Assembly: GCF_023053635.1 (NCBI RefSeq) | Contig: NC_086178.1 | Span: forward strand, 32,787,226 to 32,851,225 | Reading direction: 5' to 3' | From: Elgaria multicarinata webbii | Lineage: Eukaryota > Chordata > Lepidosauria > Squamata > Anguidae | Length of the DNA stretch: 64,000 bases | Shown: one piece after another, positions 1 to 10,194 of the stretch | Position numbering within the stretch: position 1 is the stretch's first letter | Layout: each line of letters starts with the position of its first letter | Notes under the pieces: generated by a model | What the model was told of the DNA's origin: nothing | The model's database searches: none | What the model saw: the letters and a program-made list of their open reading frames with translations, nothing else | Made by a program: the position numbers and the translations under genes

Positions 1-1194
1 GCAATGTATAACTTCCTGGTGCAGTGCCAAGATTGGCAGCTGGCCATGCAGCATCCTTTCCTAATGCTCCAAATTTCCTAGAGGGATGGGAGAAAAGGAG
101 AGAGGAGAGAGGTTCTCCATAAAAGAAAGAAAGAAGCCAGTTCTCCTATTTCACTAACACAACAGTGTGCCAGCAAGTGAATAGATCTGGCACTTTGATA
201 GGATGTAGGAACCTGCCACAGCCAAGGAGGTAGTTGCTTATCGGCATATCGATTTGTTGGGCTCGCATCTTGATATGTCTGAATAAAGGACGTTGTTAAA
301 AAATGGTCCCCGGGGTGCTTCCAGGTGAAGTGTTTAATGTACAATTGTCATGCCTCCTTCGCACAATCCTACGGTGTGTGTCCAGATGACAGTGTGCTCT
401 ATTTGTAATCAGCCTGCTTTTACCCAGTGCTGCATCTGTCATTTTTCTTCCTGCAGAGGGTGTCCAGGCACAGGGCTCCTAGCACTACCAGTCAGAAGGC
501 ACTGTGCAGCATTTCTCTCTCCCCCCATCCCCAACAGGTTTTCTGTGTTCAGAAAAAAGACAGAAGACTCTGTGGGAAAGCACAGGGAGGTTACCAGTAG
601 AAGATGGACCCTCTGTAAAATCTATGAATGAGGCTGAGCAGTGGTGCTATAAAAAGCCTTATCTGGAAGTACCCAGACAATCATGAAAGAGACTATAGCA
701 GCACAGTCCTTTTGCAGGTGTGAATTGGAAAATGCTTGATCAAGGCAAGGTGGGAGGAGTTGTCCCTGGGGAAAGTCGATGACATCTTGGTTATGTCCAT
801 CCTTTCTTAATTACTTGCAGTGCATTTCCTGTTGCAAGCCATTCCGTGTCCTGCAACTCAATTCCTTTCCCCTCAAGAGTTTTGATTTCAATTTTTTAAA
901 GTGTCTGAATGCATTTGGTTTACAGATCCTCTAAAGCAGGTCCTACTTCTGGCTCTCCACAAGGACTTAATTAATTGCTTCCTGAACTTGTTTCCTTCCG
1001 GAACGAGTTGTCCAATCACATCGCCGATGAAATAACATGATCAGGATATACATTGTGAGTTGTGCATTCATTTGATAGGTTGATCCGATACGGGATTTTC
1101 GGATGTCCTGTGCTGTCAAAGAGACAGCCGATCCCCTGCAGTGAAATTACAACCGCCTTGGAAAGAGAGCTCTTGCACAGCCACTCTCGGGATG
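1..1194. other. 5' flank of SIAH2, no gene seen
   Basis: I see no exon-like or recognisable repeat sequence here. The short open frames show no family resemblance and have no plausible splice context. The segment lies upstream of the SIAH2 CpG-rich promoter and may hold distal regulatory sequence, but nothing in it can be named. Confidence 0.5.
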
Positions 1195-1235
1195 TTTACT
1201 CAGAAGTAAAACCCATTGTATCCGATGAGGCTCCT
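1195..1235 (+). repeat. fragment of CTCAGAAGTAA-type interspersed repeat
   Basis: It carries ACTCAGAAGTAAAACCCATT followed by a degenerate match to the CAATGGGGC part of the repeat. The fuller copy in this window is at 40044-40135. Only a short piece remains. Confidence 0.5.
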
Positions 1236-1299
1236 GCACAGTTATGAACTTCTGCGCACTCCACATCATCGGAGCCTTTTCTTTGAAATGTCTTCCCGC

Positions 1300-2055
1300 C
1301 CCGTCCCTTCCAAAAATAGGGAGGCAGGGCCAGGTTAAGTTGGCTCTTGAGGGTCGGCTAAAAAACCAGTGGGCGAGCAGTGAACTAAAAGCCCAGCAGG
1401 TGGCGGCCTGGCGGCCTTATCCTGGCTCTGCTACGCCACTCAACAATAGAGGAGGAAGCTTCCATGTGCGCGCTCGCCCATTCCTCTTCCAATCCCCCCT
1501 CCACAGCCACTGCTCTGGTCCCAGTGAAACCCAAGCGGGAGCAGATTGTTGTTGCGAAGCCGCCGACGGCAAAGAGAAGAACACAGGGCAGCGTTTTGAG
1601 CCTCCGCCCGCTATCAGCAACGGCCGGGGCATGCTCAGTCGGAGCCAGCATTGGCTTGGGAGCAGCCTGTGACTCGACACCACCCCCTGCCTCTCTTTCT
1701 TGCGTCAGATTCGTGTTCCGGGGGGCCGGAGGGGTGGGGGGAGCTGAGAAGGAACCACGCGCGGTTTGCCCGGGGGAGGAGCGGAAGGGCTGCTGGGAGA
1801 GCGAAGGACTTGGCTTAGAGCGCTGAGCTGGCCCCGTGGAACGTCGAGGCTTCCCTTTTGGAACGTTGATACACTTCGGAACGCTCGCGGTTTGCTGCGG
1901 CGCCGAGGCGAGGCCCGATCTGGTGGTGCTCCAAGGACCAAAGGCTGCTCCCGGGAGACGCGAGTTGTTGTGTTGAGTCCCACTGGCGGGGCCCTGCGGG
2001 CTTTCGGTGAGCGACCGGCTTGGTGTCCGCAGTTCGATGGTTTGTTCCGACCGAG
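1300..2055 (+). promoter_or_regulatory. SIAH2: SIAH2 CpG-rich promoter and 5' UTR
   Basis: Base composition shifts from AT-rich flank to GC-rich with frequent CpG from about 1300, and this continues through coding exon 1 to about 2560. There is no clear TATA box near the start. GC-box-like runs are present near 1295-1310 and 1720-1745. This is the usual form of a TATA-less CpG-island promoter, known for SIAH2 in mammals. The exact transcription start cannot be placed by eye; the sequence immediately before 2056 is taken as 5' UTR. Open frames on both strands here are by-products of GC richness. Confidence 0.7.
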
Positions 2056-2090
2056 ATGAGCCGCCCGTCCTCCGCCGGACCCAGTGCTAA
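2037..2090 (+). promoter_or_regulatory. Upstream ORF overlapping the SIAH2 start codon
   Basis: An ATG at 2037 opens an 18-codon frame, including its TAA at 2088-2090, shifted relative to SIAH2 and spanning the SIAH2 ATG at 2056. Its context has T at -3 and G at +4, so it is a moderate start at best. The SIAH2 ATG has G at -3 and A at +4. If the transcript includes 2037, ribosomes would need to scan past this ATG. Translation is inferred, not shown. Confidence 0.35.
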
Positions 2091-2493
2091 CAAACCTTGC
2101 GGCAAGCAGCAGCAGCAGCAGCACACTCCGTCTCCGGCTGCTGCCCCCGCCGCTGTCGCCAACGCCGCCGCCGCCGCCGCCACCATCTCGGCAGCCGGAG
2201 CCGGCTCCTCCGCGGTCCCTGCCGCGGCCGCTGTGATCTCAAGCCCTGGAGGAGGGGAAGGCAGCGGGGGGCCGGTGTCGCCTCAGCACCACGAGCTCAC
2301 CTCGCTTTTCGAGTGCCCGGTTTGCTTCGACTATGTGCTGCCCCCGATCCTGCAGTGCCAGGCCGGGCACCTGGTGTGCAACCAATGCCGGCAGAAGCTG
2401 AGCTGCTGCCCCACGTGCAGGGGCTCGCTCACCCCCAGCATCAGGAACCTGGCCATGGAGAAAGTGGCCTCGGCCGTCCTTTTCCCTTGCAAG
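2056..2493 (+). CDS. SIAH2: SIAH2 coding exon 1 (RING E3 ubiquitin ligase)
   Basis: This exon encodes residues 1-146 of SIAH2, a seven-in-absentia homologue. SIAH proteins attach ubiquitin to substrates such as PHD prolyl hydroxylases and so feed the hypoxia response. The start MSRPSS and the block from HHELTSLFECPVC onward match mammalian SIAH2 as I remember it, and separate it from SIAH1. Residues about 19-75 are low complexity: a CAG-encoded glutamine run, then alanine-rich and glycine-rich stretches that differ from mammals. The C3HC4 RING spans residues 87-121, with zinc ligands C87, C90, C101, H105, C108, C111, C118 and C121 all present. The exon ends at TTGCAAG followed by a GTAAGG donor, in phase 0. 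C145, the first ligand of the SIAH zinc finger, is the last cysteine here, so the intron splits that finger. The ATG at 2056 is chosen because it gives the family's N-terminus; the longer frame upstream has no ATG. Confidence 0.97.
2106..2181 (+). repeat. CAG and GCC trinucleotide runs inside SIAH2 exon 1
   Basis: A CAG run at 2106-2123 encodes glutamines, and a GCC run at 2164-2181 encodes alanines. Both are in frame and likely length-variable. They account for most of the difference from the 324-residue human protein. Confidence 0.8.
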
Positions 2494-2795
2494 GTAAGGA
2501 TGAGGGGCTAAGGAGTCGGCCGAGCCACCGGGAAAGGTGGGCGGGGAGGGGACACTGGATGGGGCTGAGGAGCCCTCTTGGTCTCAGCGCCTGCCCTTGA
2601 GGTTGCGGCAAGTCAAGTGCTTTTCTAAGAGCCGCCTCTGTAAAATTCCCTAAAAAAAAACCTAGCGGACACCCCTCCCCCGAAATTAGCTCCTGATTAG
2701 AAACAAATGAGAAGTACTGTTTTTCCTTTTGGCAGGCAGCAGTTTCTCCAAGATCGTGAAAGTGAGGTGCAACTGAATATTTATTTATTTATTCC

Positions 2796-2925
2796 AGCCT
2801 TCCTCCCAAACTGGTGCCCTCCAGATGTGTTGGACTACAGCTCCCATAACCCCAGCCAGCATGATGGGAATTGTACTCCAACATAGCTGGAGGACATCAC
2901 GTTGGGGGAAGGCTGATTTATTCTA
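2796..2925. repeat. Palindromic hairpin repeat, copy 1
   Basis: The left arm has GCCCTCCAGATGTGTTGGAC, and the right arm repeats it inverted, ending in GGGGGAAGGCT. The middle carries CCCCAGCCAGCATGATGGG. The family occurs about 17 times in this window. It looks like a non-autonomous foldback element with no coding capacity. Confidence 0.75.
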
Positions 2926-3028
2926 TCTCTGTTGCCACCTGTCAGTTCAAAGGACTATTCCAAACACCATTTCGTTTGAGAAGGACTCTCCTTACTTGTC
3001 ACTTTGGTCAGTGGGTCCCTGAAATAGG

Positions 3029-3190
3029 CGGTTCATTCATTCATTCACTATATTTCTATTCTGCCCCATAGCCAGTTCACAAAAAATTAAAACTATTAAA
3101 ATGCAGTATATAAAGTATAAAACCATTCATGCAAGGACATAAAGGAGATACAACAACATATATCTAAAACAATTTAAAACCATCAGCCAG
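3029..3190 (-). mobile_element. LINE 3' tail (L2/CR1 group)
   Basis: It shows the inverted tail signature: TTTCTATTCTGCCCCATAGCC, then CAGTTCACAAAAAATTAAAA and an A-rich stretch. The same layout recurs at 57841 and 60460, where ORF sequence is attached. Only 3' UTR remains here. Confidence 0.6.
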
Positions 3191-3233
3191 AGATCAAAAA
3201 GACTCGTTCAATCTACATGCCTGATTGTAAATT

Positions 3234-3424
3234 GGAACATAGGAAGCTGCCTTCAGTCAGATCCTGGGTCCACCCAGCCCAGTATTGGTGACACTGACTG
3301 GCAGCAGCTCTCCAGGGTTTAAGGACGGTGCTTTACCAGCCCTACCTGGCGATGCGGGGAATTGAACCTGGGACCATCTGCATGCAAAGCAGTTGCTCTA
3401 CCACTGAGCTACAGTGCTTCCCCA
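3234..3424 (-). mobile_element. tRNA-derived SINE (tRNA-Ala-like head)
   Basis: Read on the minus strand, the element begins GTAGCTCAGTGGTAGAGCAA and continues to GGTTCAATTCCCCGC, matching the A and B boxes of a tRNA promoter. It then runs into a body ending in AGGCAGCTTCCTATGTTCC-type sequence. Other copies are at 9520, 32419 and 41380. Confidence 0.75.
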
Positions 3425-3769
3425 CAAAATAGTGTCATGCTCTTCCCAAGAGTGCAGATCTTTCCTTGCAAAGGATTTCTCAGGTGAAAAAATAACATGC
3501 ATTGTGGTTTTCTGACTTTTTGTTATTAAGAGACTGACCTACAAGCCCCAAAGCTACCTGCTTCAGCCCCTGCTATCTTGTAATATGTAGTAGTATAACA
3601 GTATCCTGCCTTACAGGGATGTTGTATTGATTACTGAGATAAACATATGTGAGCTCTGAGCGCCTGGAAAAACACACACTATAAGTTATATATTAGTGGT
3701 AGCATTTTATAGATTCTTGTAATACTCCTGCCACATTTCTGTTTTAGTTATCTTATCCTGGAGAGTTAT

Positions 3770-4830
3770 GCATATAATGTTCGGATTAGGAGGCACAGTA
3801 TTGCAGTGGTTCCAGTTCTTCCTGGATGGTCTGAACCAAATGGTAGTTTTGTGTGATTTCTGTTCTGCCCCATGGGGTGCCACGGTATGCAGATGACATG
3901 GGGAACTCTACCTCTCTTTTCCACCAAAGAGTCCAAGGCAGTGGAACTCTTACAAACGTCTGGATGTGATACTAGCATGGGAGAGGGACAACAAATGAAA
4001 CTTAATTTGGGAAAGACAGAGGTTCTGTGAGCTGGGAAATCGGCTAATCTGGATAGTGGTGTCAAACTGTCCCAGATAGAGTTTCACTTCTCTTAGGGTG
4101 ACCATATGAAAAGGACAGGGCTCCTTTATCTTTTAACAGTTGTATTGAAGAGGGAATTTCAGCAAATGTCATTTGTATGCATGCAGCACCTGGTGAAATT
4201 CCCTCTTCATCACAACAGTTAAAGCTGCGGGAACCCTACCTTCTTTTGTGTCTGGTCACTCTAGTATAGCTCCTGCAGCTTTAACTGTTGTGATGAAGAG
4301 GAAATTTCACTAGGTGCTTGCATGCATACAAATGACACCTCCTGAAATTCCCTTTTCTATATAACTGTTAAAGATACAGGAGCCCTGTCCTCCTTTCCAT
4401 ATGGTTACCCTAACTTCTCTTGAAGGACTAATTACACAGCTTGGAGGTGTTGCTGTACTTGTTGTTTTCTAGCGAGCCGCAGGTAGTGGCTATGACTAGG
4501 AGGACCACCTGGAACAGTTGGGCCCTGGCCCCAATAACCCATGCACTGGTTATGTCCAGCCTAAACTACTTGAATGCACTGTACATGGTGCTGCCTGTGA
4601 AGACAGTTCATAAGCACCAATTGGTATAGAATGCAGCCGCCCAGATGCTGGGGACGGGGGGGGGGGGGGTAGGAAGTTGGAAAATTGTTGCCAAATACAC
4701 AGGCTGCCAGTGAGCTTCTGGTCCTGATTTAAAGAGCTGGTCTTAATTTAACTGTTGGTCCTAAATGACATGGTACTAGGCAGTTTGAAGGGCTGCCTTC
4801 ACCCATATAATCGTGCCCATATGTTAAGAT
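3770..4830 (+). mobile_element. Old LINE reverse transcriptase fragment (L2/CR1 group), interrupted
   Basis: TATGCAGATGAC at 3886-3897 encodes YADD, the catalytic motif of reverse transcriptase. It is preceded by a degraded GVPQGS-like area and followed by sequence like LKLNLGKTEVL. After the nested insertion at 4094-4412, the frame resumes with sequence like YLNALYMVLP, typical of the region after the RT fingers. Frames are broken, so it is inactive. Confidence 0.7.
4094..4412. mobile_element. hAT-like MITE, inverted dimer, exact 8-bp target duplication
   Basis: The element starts TAGGGTGACCATATG and ends CATATGGTTACCCTA. It is flanked on both sides by ACTTCTCT (4086-4093 and 4413-4420), an exact 8-bp duplication as left by hAT transposases. 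Internally it is a head-to-head pair of the roughly 170-bp unit seen singly at 39718. It sits inside the older LINE at 3770-4830. Confidence 0.85.
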
Positions 4831-4868
4831 TTGCATCAGGAGCCCTCCATCAGGGGCTCTTCTTGAGT

Positions 4869-6250
4869 GCCATTTATCTATTTATTTGTTTAATTACATT
4901 TCTATACCACCCATTAGCCAAAGCTCTCTAGGGGCGTTACTAGACGAGGCTCTAGCGCGCGTTACCTTCCGCAGTCACGTCGAGGCTTCCAGATGACGTT
5001 CACGAGGATCCGCCGTTATCCCGCGGTGAAGCCTCTTTCTCCCGACTTTAAAAAAGTGAGTTTTAGGGCGCCTTTTCCTGCTGTCCCGCGGTAATTCGGA
5101 GTACGTGTGGGAGGATGTGAGGTCACTGCGGTCGGCACTGGTCAGGAAAAGGCGTGCTAAGGGGGAGTGGTCAGCGGCTTCGGTCAAGCCGCCTCCGCCA
5201 TTTGCGCGCAGTCCGCCAGCTGGGGCAGCGCGGCGGAGCGGCTTTTTTTTTTTATTTCCCCAGTGACAGTTTGCGCAGGACCGGAGGACCGGAAAAGTGG
5301 CTGGTGACTCCTTGCGGTGGGCAGCTACCGTGGCCGCATAATGGCGGTGCTGTACGCTGCCTGTTAGTGTGGGTACCAGGCTGGCAGAGGGCAGAGCTGT
5401 TTGTGGGCTGCTGCCATGGCTACGGCCAGATGTGGGTTGGCTCCTTGGGATGGGGCAGAGGGCACAGAGGCGATCATCGCCGCCGACACCTCAGAGGCAT
5501 GATGGGAGATGTAGGCACAGAGTGGCCATGCAGACGATTGACCTCGGGTCATATGACACCCGCCACGACCCCCATCAGGAAGTGAGCGCATCAATGTTGA
5601 CCCTCAACAGCACCAGCAGCACTTCAGCTGGCACTGGCACTGCCGCCGCTGCCGCCGCCAGGGCCGGCGGCGGCATCGCTGACGGCTGCGCAAGTTTGCG
5701 GTCTTTCGGACGTGCGCAAACCGTGCAGCGAGCGAAAAAAAAAGCCGCGGCAATCAGGCCGGTGTGGCTGCGCAACCGTTCTCGCGGCGGCAGCAGCCCA
5801 ACCGGCGCAAACTTCCGCCACAAATCGAAGGCAGGTGTGGAGCATGAGGCGTCACGGCTGAACGGGAAAAGCCGCTTTCACCGCTCCTCAACGACGGAAC
5901 ACCCGGTAGGTCTAGCAACGCCCTAGGTGGTTTACAAGACAAAACTTAAAACCACAAAATACAACAACACAATAAAACTTAATATAAAAATTGTAAGTTT
6001 AAAACAACTTTTAAAACTAAAGTTGGAAGCAAAACCAGCAGCTACTAAAAACCTAGTAGCGTGATTTTTAAAACTGAAAGGCTTAAAAGCCTGGGAAAAT
6101 AAAAAGGTCTTTACCTGGCACCAAAAATTCCATAATGTAGGTGTCAGGCAAACTTCTCTGGGGAGAGCATTCAACAACCAGGGTGCCACCTCTGAAAAGA
6201 CCCTCTCCTTAGTAGTCACCTGCCTGACCTCATGCAACAGAGGCACCCGG
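4869..6250 (-). mobile_element. LINE 3' end (L2/CR1 group), split by a GC-rich element
   Basis: The tail at 4869-4931 (TTACATTTCTATACCACCC, CCAAAGCTCTCT) continues at 5924 (TAGGTGGTTTACAAG). It then runs into the ORF2 C-terminal region at about 6110-6250, whose minus-strand translation resembles the VAPWLLNALPREV class of LINE C-termini. The interruption is the element at 4932-5923. Confidence 0.7.
4932..5923. mobile_element. CpG-rich non-autonomous DNA transposon, 3-bp target duplication (Harbinger-like)
   Basis: The left end is GGGCGTTACTAGACG; the right end inverted is GGGCGTTGCTAGACC. The bases TAG flank both ends, and the surrounding LINE is continuous across them. The interior is unusually CpG-rich. 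Open frames inside, including one of 185 codons, have no transposase resemblance and are compositional. A 3-bp duplication with GGGC ends fits PIF/Harbinger, which is inference. A relative is at 30585-31213. Confidence 0.7.
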
Positions 6251-6463
6251 AGAACGGCTATGGTAGGCTGCCGAGCACAAGAGATAGGACCTTTCCAGCA
6301 GTGGCCCCAGCACTGTAGATCTCCCCTCCTATTGATGCTTGCCTAGCCCCTTCTGCTGCCCTGGCTAGTGAGTCTTGTATCTGACTGTGCTCTTCTTTGT
6401 ATGCCCCTTTGTAAAAAGTGGCTAAAAAGTACTATAAATAAATAAATAAATAAATAAAATAAT
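6251..6463 (+). mobile_element. LINE 3' end with AAAT tail
   Basis: The sequence TTTGTAAAAAGTGGCTAAAA followed by AGTACTATAAATAAATAAAT is an L2-group type of 3' tail. The start is vague and the part before 6320 is only weakly supported. Confidence 0.5.
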
Positions 6464-7505
6464 GCCAAAAGTAGTGGCTGGGGGGAGTGGGGAAGAAGAG
6501 GGAGATCTAGGGAGCATTACTGTCCAGAACTCATTTGTCCACTGTAAAGAAACATAGCTGCTCAAACAGGGGTTTTGAAAGGAGACACTTTAGGCCGAGA
6601 TACTTGACCTTTTGTGTAGGGACACACCCACACACCCAATCTATGATTCGGTGAAGTACATCAGTGCTAATGCACAGCCTGTGCTAATCCCCTCCTAGTC
6701 CCCACTGTACATTAAGGGAATTGTCGCATTGCTCGAAACATGGGAAATATATCCAGAACCCCATGCAATGTGATACCTTGTTTTCTTCTTCCAGGTACTG
6801 CTTGTCACACTTCTGACTTCACATTAAATGGACAACTACACGTAATGAGACCAATGCAGGGGCCCTATTCTCTCTTTGACTTGAAACGCTCATGCAGGTG
6901 TTGGTGGGGGGATTTGCAGAGGGGAATTGAGAGGTAGGGGGATGTGGGGGTGCAATGCTTTCTCCCACCCACCAATTCTACAAGTAGAGGAGTTTCTGAC
7001 CTCTTTTTCTCCCAGGAGATTAGGTGGGAACAGCAGGGGAGGGAGAAGTGCTTGCAGGGGAGAATTGGTGGGCATAGGAAAGGGTCAGTATCCCCCCCCC
7101 CTCTACTGGCTGATTCTTCCTTACAACCCCCCTCCCCCTTGCATTATCTCAGCAAACGCAGGTTTGGAACATGCGTTTGCTGAGAAAACATGTTACACCC
7201 TAAAATATGAAACCAGGAACTGAGCTAAGACTGGGGTGAGGGTGGGGAACGGGATGGGGGGATATTAGAGGCTGCTACCAATGTTGTTTTTGATCTTGTG
7301 CTAATACGGACGGGACACATCAGCATTTTGTCTCCTGGCCTAGACAGGCTGTTGAATCCAGGCATAGTCATGCTTAGAGTAGACCCATTGAAATCCATGA
7401 TATTTAAGTTAGTCCAGGCTTATGATATTGTTTTCTTTTAATTTACAAATGTATATGCTTTTGCACACCTAGGCAATCCCCCAAGTATGTAGAAACCACT
7501 GGCTC
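6464..7505. other. Intron stretch, no gene recognised
   Basis: Ordinary intronic sequence with G-rich and C-rich runs near 6905 and 7095. The only clear structure is the small hairpin at 7147-7185. Confidence 0.4.
7147..7185. repeat. Perfect 14-bp inverted repeat
   Basis: TCTCAGCAAACGCA at 7147-7160 is exactly inverted at 7172-7185, with an 11-base loop. It is too short to assign to an element. Confidence 0.6.
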
Positions 7506-7965
7506 AGTTTGCACATAACGCTATCCATGCTATGGGTTTTGAATTGTGGATTGTCGTGATGCGTGAACATGGTTTGTTAACCATGAAGAACCCAGAAAGA
7601 GAAGCCATGGTTTGTTGTTGGGTTGTGAACTCCAGGTTGTTTAAACCCTGGGTTGTTATTACATGGGAACCCAGAACCATTGGTTCTTCATGGGTTGTTT
7701 TGCCAGGCTACGGAGGCAGCCAGCAAGAGTGGTTAAAAAAAAATACCAGCTGCTCTACATGCCAGTACTACAACCCCACAAAGGCATTTGGGATTCAAGT
7801 AGGAAGCAGTTGAAGGAGGAGGGAAACAAACAACCCAGAGTTTGAGGGAAACAAACCATGGTTTGTTTGATCATCTGCCAGACAAAACCTGGGTAGGACA
7901 ACAAACCATGGATTAAGCATGAGTTAAATGAACCATGGGTCTGCATTATGTGCAAACAAGGTCAC
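7506..7965. mobile_element. Foldback element with AACCATGG-rich arms
   Basis: The ends carry GTTTGCACATAA and its inverse TTATGTGCAAAC. The interior repeats ACAAACCATGG and its inverse many times. It has no coding sequence. Elements of similar build are at 19690, 23830, 46635 and 59427. Confidence 0.6.
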
Positions 7966-8599
7966 CCTCTTTAGTTGAGTGGCCCAAAACTGATAGATAC
8001 TCAACCACTCAACTTCACTATTAAAAGGAATGGTTATAGCTAATTGCCAGTGCAGCTGGACTAGCAAGATGGGTATGGGTGACTCAAATCAACATCAGCC
8101 CCAGTGACACAAACACACACACATACACCCATGTGCTATTTGTTACCTCTTTTTAAAAATGTTCTCACCCCTCTTTCTTGTTCAGCACTACTTTTGCTGG
8201 GGGAAAGCAGCTGTTTGGAAGCTCCTTCAGATAAAAACAGAAGTGGCAGCTGGCTTTTTATCAGCACGGGCTTTTTATCAGCGCTGATCTTGAGACCCTT
8301 GGCTCTCTAAACCAGATATACTGGTGTCGGTTTCATGTCTGTTTCACTCCCAAGACGCAGGTTTATGCTGATCAATATGCACTCTAAACCATTCTAAAGT
8401 GACATTGACACAGATCTTAAGGTCATGTTGATAAAAAGCAAGGCTGGAAGCAACTGGGTCGCTAGCGTTAAAGTCTTCAATGGAAGGGCTCCAGGGAGGA
8501 AAGGAATATATATATACACACACATACACTCGCTTGGGGAAATAGAGTTGTCCCATTGATCCACTAATGCCATCAATCAACTCACAACGTATGGCAGGT
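7966..8599. other. Intron stretch with short AT/CA run
   Basis: A short ATATAT/ACACAC microsatellite lies near 8505-8530. I recognise nothing else. Confidence 0.4.
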
Positions 8600-9100
8600 G
8601 TGTTGGTGCGACCACACTTGCAATGCAGTTCTGGTTACTGCATCTCAAAAAGGTTATTGTAGAGCTGGAAAAGGGCGACCAAAATGATCGGGGGCGGGGG
8701 GGGGGGGCTAGAAGAACCTGAGGAAATGTTTCAACATTTTCTGCTTTTTAGTTTAGAAAGAAGGAGAGTAAGGAAGACACAGAGGTGTATAAAATTATGC
8801 ACAGTGTGGCAAAAGTGTTTAGAGGTTTCGTCTTCCCTCATAATGCTAGAACCTGGGTGATGGCCACCAACTTGGATGGTTTTAAAAAGGAATTGAGATA
8901 AGGCTGTCAATGGCTACTCTTCATGATGGTTATATATATTACCTCCAGTATCAGAGGTAGTGTGTTTCTGAATACCTGTTGCTCATGGTGTGATTGTGCT
9001 CATGTCTTGTCTATGGGCTTCCCATTCTATGTTTGACCACTGTGAGAAACAGCATACTAGACTGGATAGGCTTTTGGCTTGTTCCAGCACTGCCCTATGA
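8600..9100 (+). mobile_element. CR1-like LINE 3' end with ORF2 C-terminus
   Basis: Broken frames read like the end of a CR1-type ORF2: a leucine-rich FSLEKR-like block, then a VYKIMH-like segment from GTATAAAATTATGCA, then the block around GATGGCCACCAACTTGGATG. The 3' UTR follows, with a degraded match to the CTGGACTAGATGG end seen at 14435. It is old and inactive. Confidence 0.7.
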
Positions 9101-9519
9101 GGAAAGAGAAAGGGGTGGAAACAGATGTGTTTCTTTACATTGATTGGGAAGGCTAGTGGGAAAGAGGGCCCACTAGCCTGTGGCTCCTGAAGAGCACTGA
9201 AGGGACCTTAGGCTTTTTAGGGCTTTGGGAGGGGGACCGAGTTCTGATCCCTTCCCCCACCCCTACCCTGTCACAAATGCAACAGAAAAAACTGGGTGGC
9301 CTGCTTTCTGAAGTCACAAAAGTGGCCTCAGATGACCTCATAGAAGTCAAAGGGGGGCATTCCAGGGGCAGGTGCGAGGAGAGGAGAAGCTGGGATATGC
9401 CAAATCCTTTGGCCTCTCCAGCTCTGCCTCTGCCCTTGGCCACATGACTATTCTAGTTGGACTCTGAGGCACTTCCATCCAGCAGGTGTCAATCCGATAG
9501 GATTGTGCCCTTAGTGAAA

Positions 9520-9685
9520 GAAACATAGCTGAGTGGTAGAGCACATATTGTGCTTGCAGAAAGTGGCAAGGTCTCACGTAGGAGAACTGGGGTAGATCTC
9601 CTGGTAGGAAGGGTAGACAATACTGGCCTAGATGGATCTGACTCCATATAAGGTAGCTTCACATGTTCAGGCCAACACAACACAG
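9520..9685 (+). mobile_element. tRNA-derived SINE, plus orientation
   Basis: It starts GCTGAGTGGTAGAGCACAT and runs through a body to TAAGGTAGCTTCACATGTT. It is the same family as 3234 and 41380, but more diverged. Confidence 0.7.
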
Positions 9686-9985
9686 GAATCTGCCCTATGT
9701 GAATTCAGGCCATTGATGCTCAATCTAGCTCAGTATTGTCTACACTAGCCTTCCCCAGCTTAGTACCCTCCAGAATTTTTTTTATAACAACTCCTATCAG
9801 CCCCAGCTAACATGGCCTTGGATGATGGAAGTTGTAGTTTAAAACATCTGGAAGGTTCCAGGTTGGGGATGGCCATTCTATAATGGAAGCAGTTCTCCAA
9901 GGTTTCAGATGAGGATCTTTCCCAGGCCTCCCTGGAGATGCCAAGGATTGAATCTGGGACATTTGGCCCATCAAGCAGCCCTTCC
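9686..9985 (-). mobile_element. tRNA-derived SINE split by a hairpin repeat
   Basis: The minus-strand SINE body (CTCAGTATTGTCTACAC) stops at about 9747 and resumes at about 9881 (AAGCAGTTCTCCAAGG), continuing to GATTGAATCTGGGAC. The segment between is the hairpin repeat. Confidence 0.65.
9748..9880. repeat. Palindromic hairpin repeat, nested in a SINE
   Basis: It runs from AGCCTTCCCCAGC to TTGGGGATGGC, with CCCTCCAGAA and the inverted TCTGGAAGGTTCC as arm cores. It lies at the same body position of the SINE as the copy at 13974. Confidence 0.7.
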
Positions 9986-10194
9986 CCGTTGACCCACCAA
10001 GCTCAACTCAGCCCACTAGGCATGTGTCGGGTATCTCCATGGCTCCTTTGTTTTGCTATCGCACCAAATGACAAAATCAGGAGGTTTATCGAGCTCCTGA
10101 TGGGCCAACATGCATATCTAGTAGGCTGTGTTTGGACTGGTGGGTCACAAGTTCTTCAGTCCTGTTCTAGGTGACGAGGGTGTTGGGGAGAGTG

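Noticed and set aside
1244-2186. Several 80-140 codon frames on both strands around the SIAH2 promoter
   Set aside because: They follow from high GC content, have no family resemblance, and overlap the promoter and the true SIAH2 exon.
2097-2600. A 167-codon frame overlapping SIAH2 exon 1 in another frame
   Set aside because: It is the arginine-rich shadow of the alanine/proline-rich true frame.
3360-3415. tRNA-like sequence, possible tRNA-Ala gene
   Set aside because: The A and B boxes belong to a SINE head; there is no intact cloverleaf or T-run terminator, and the SINE body follows. The same applies to 9520, 41380, 32560 and 55600.
5154-5926. Frames of up to 185 codons in a CpG-rich block, possible gene
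   Set aside because: They lie wholly inside a transposon with inverted ends and a TAG duplication. The translations are compositional, without a transposase or host domain.
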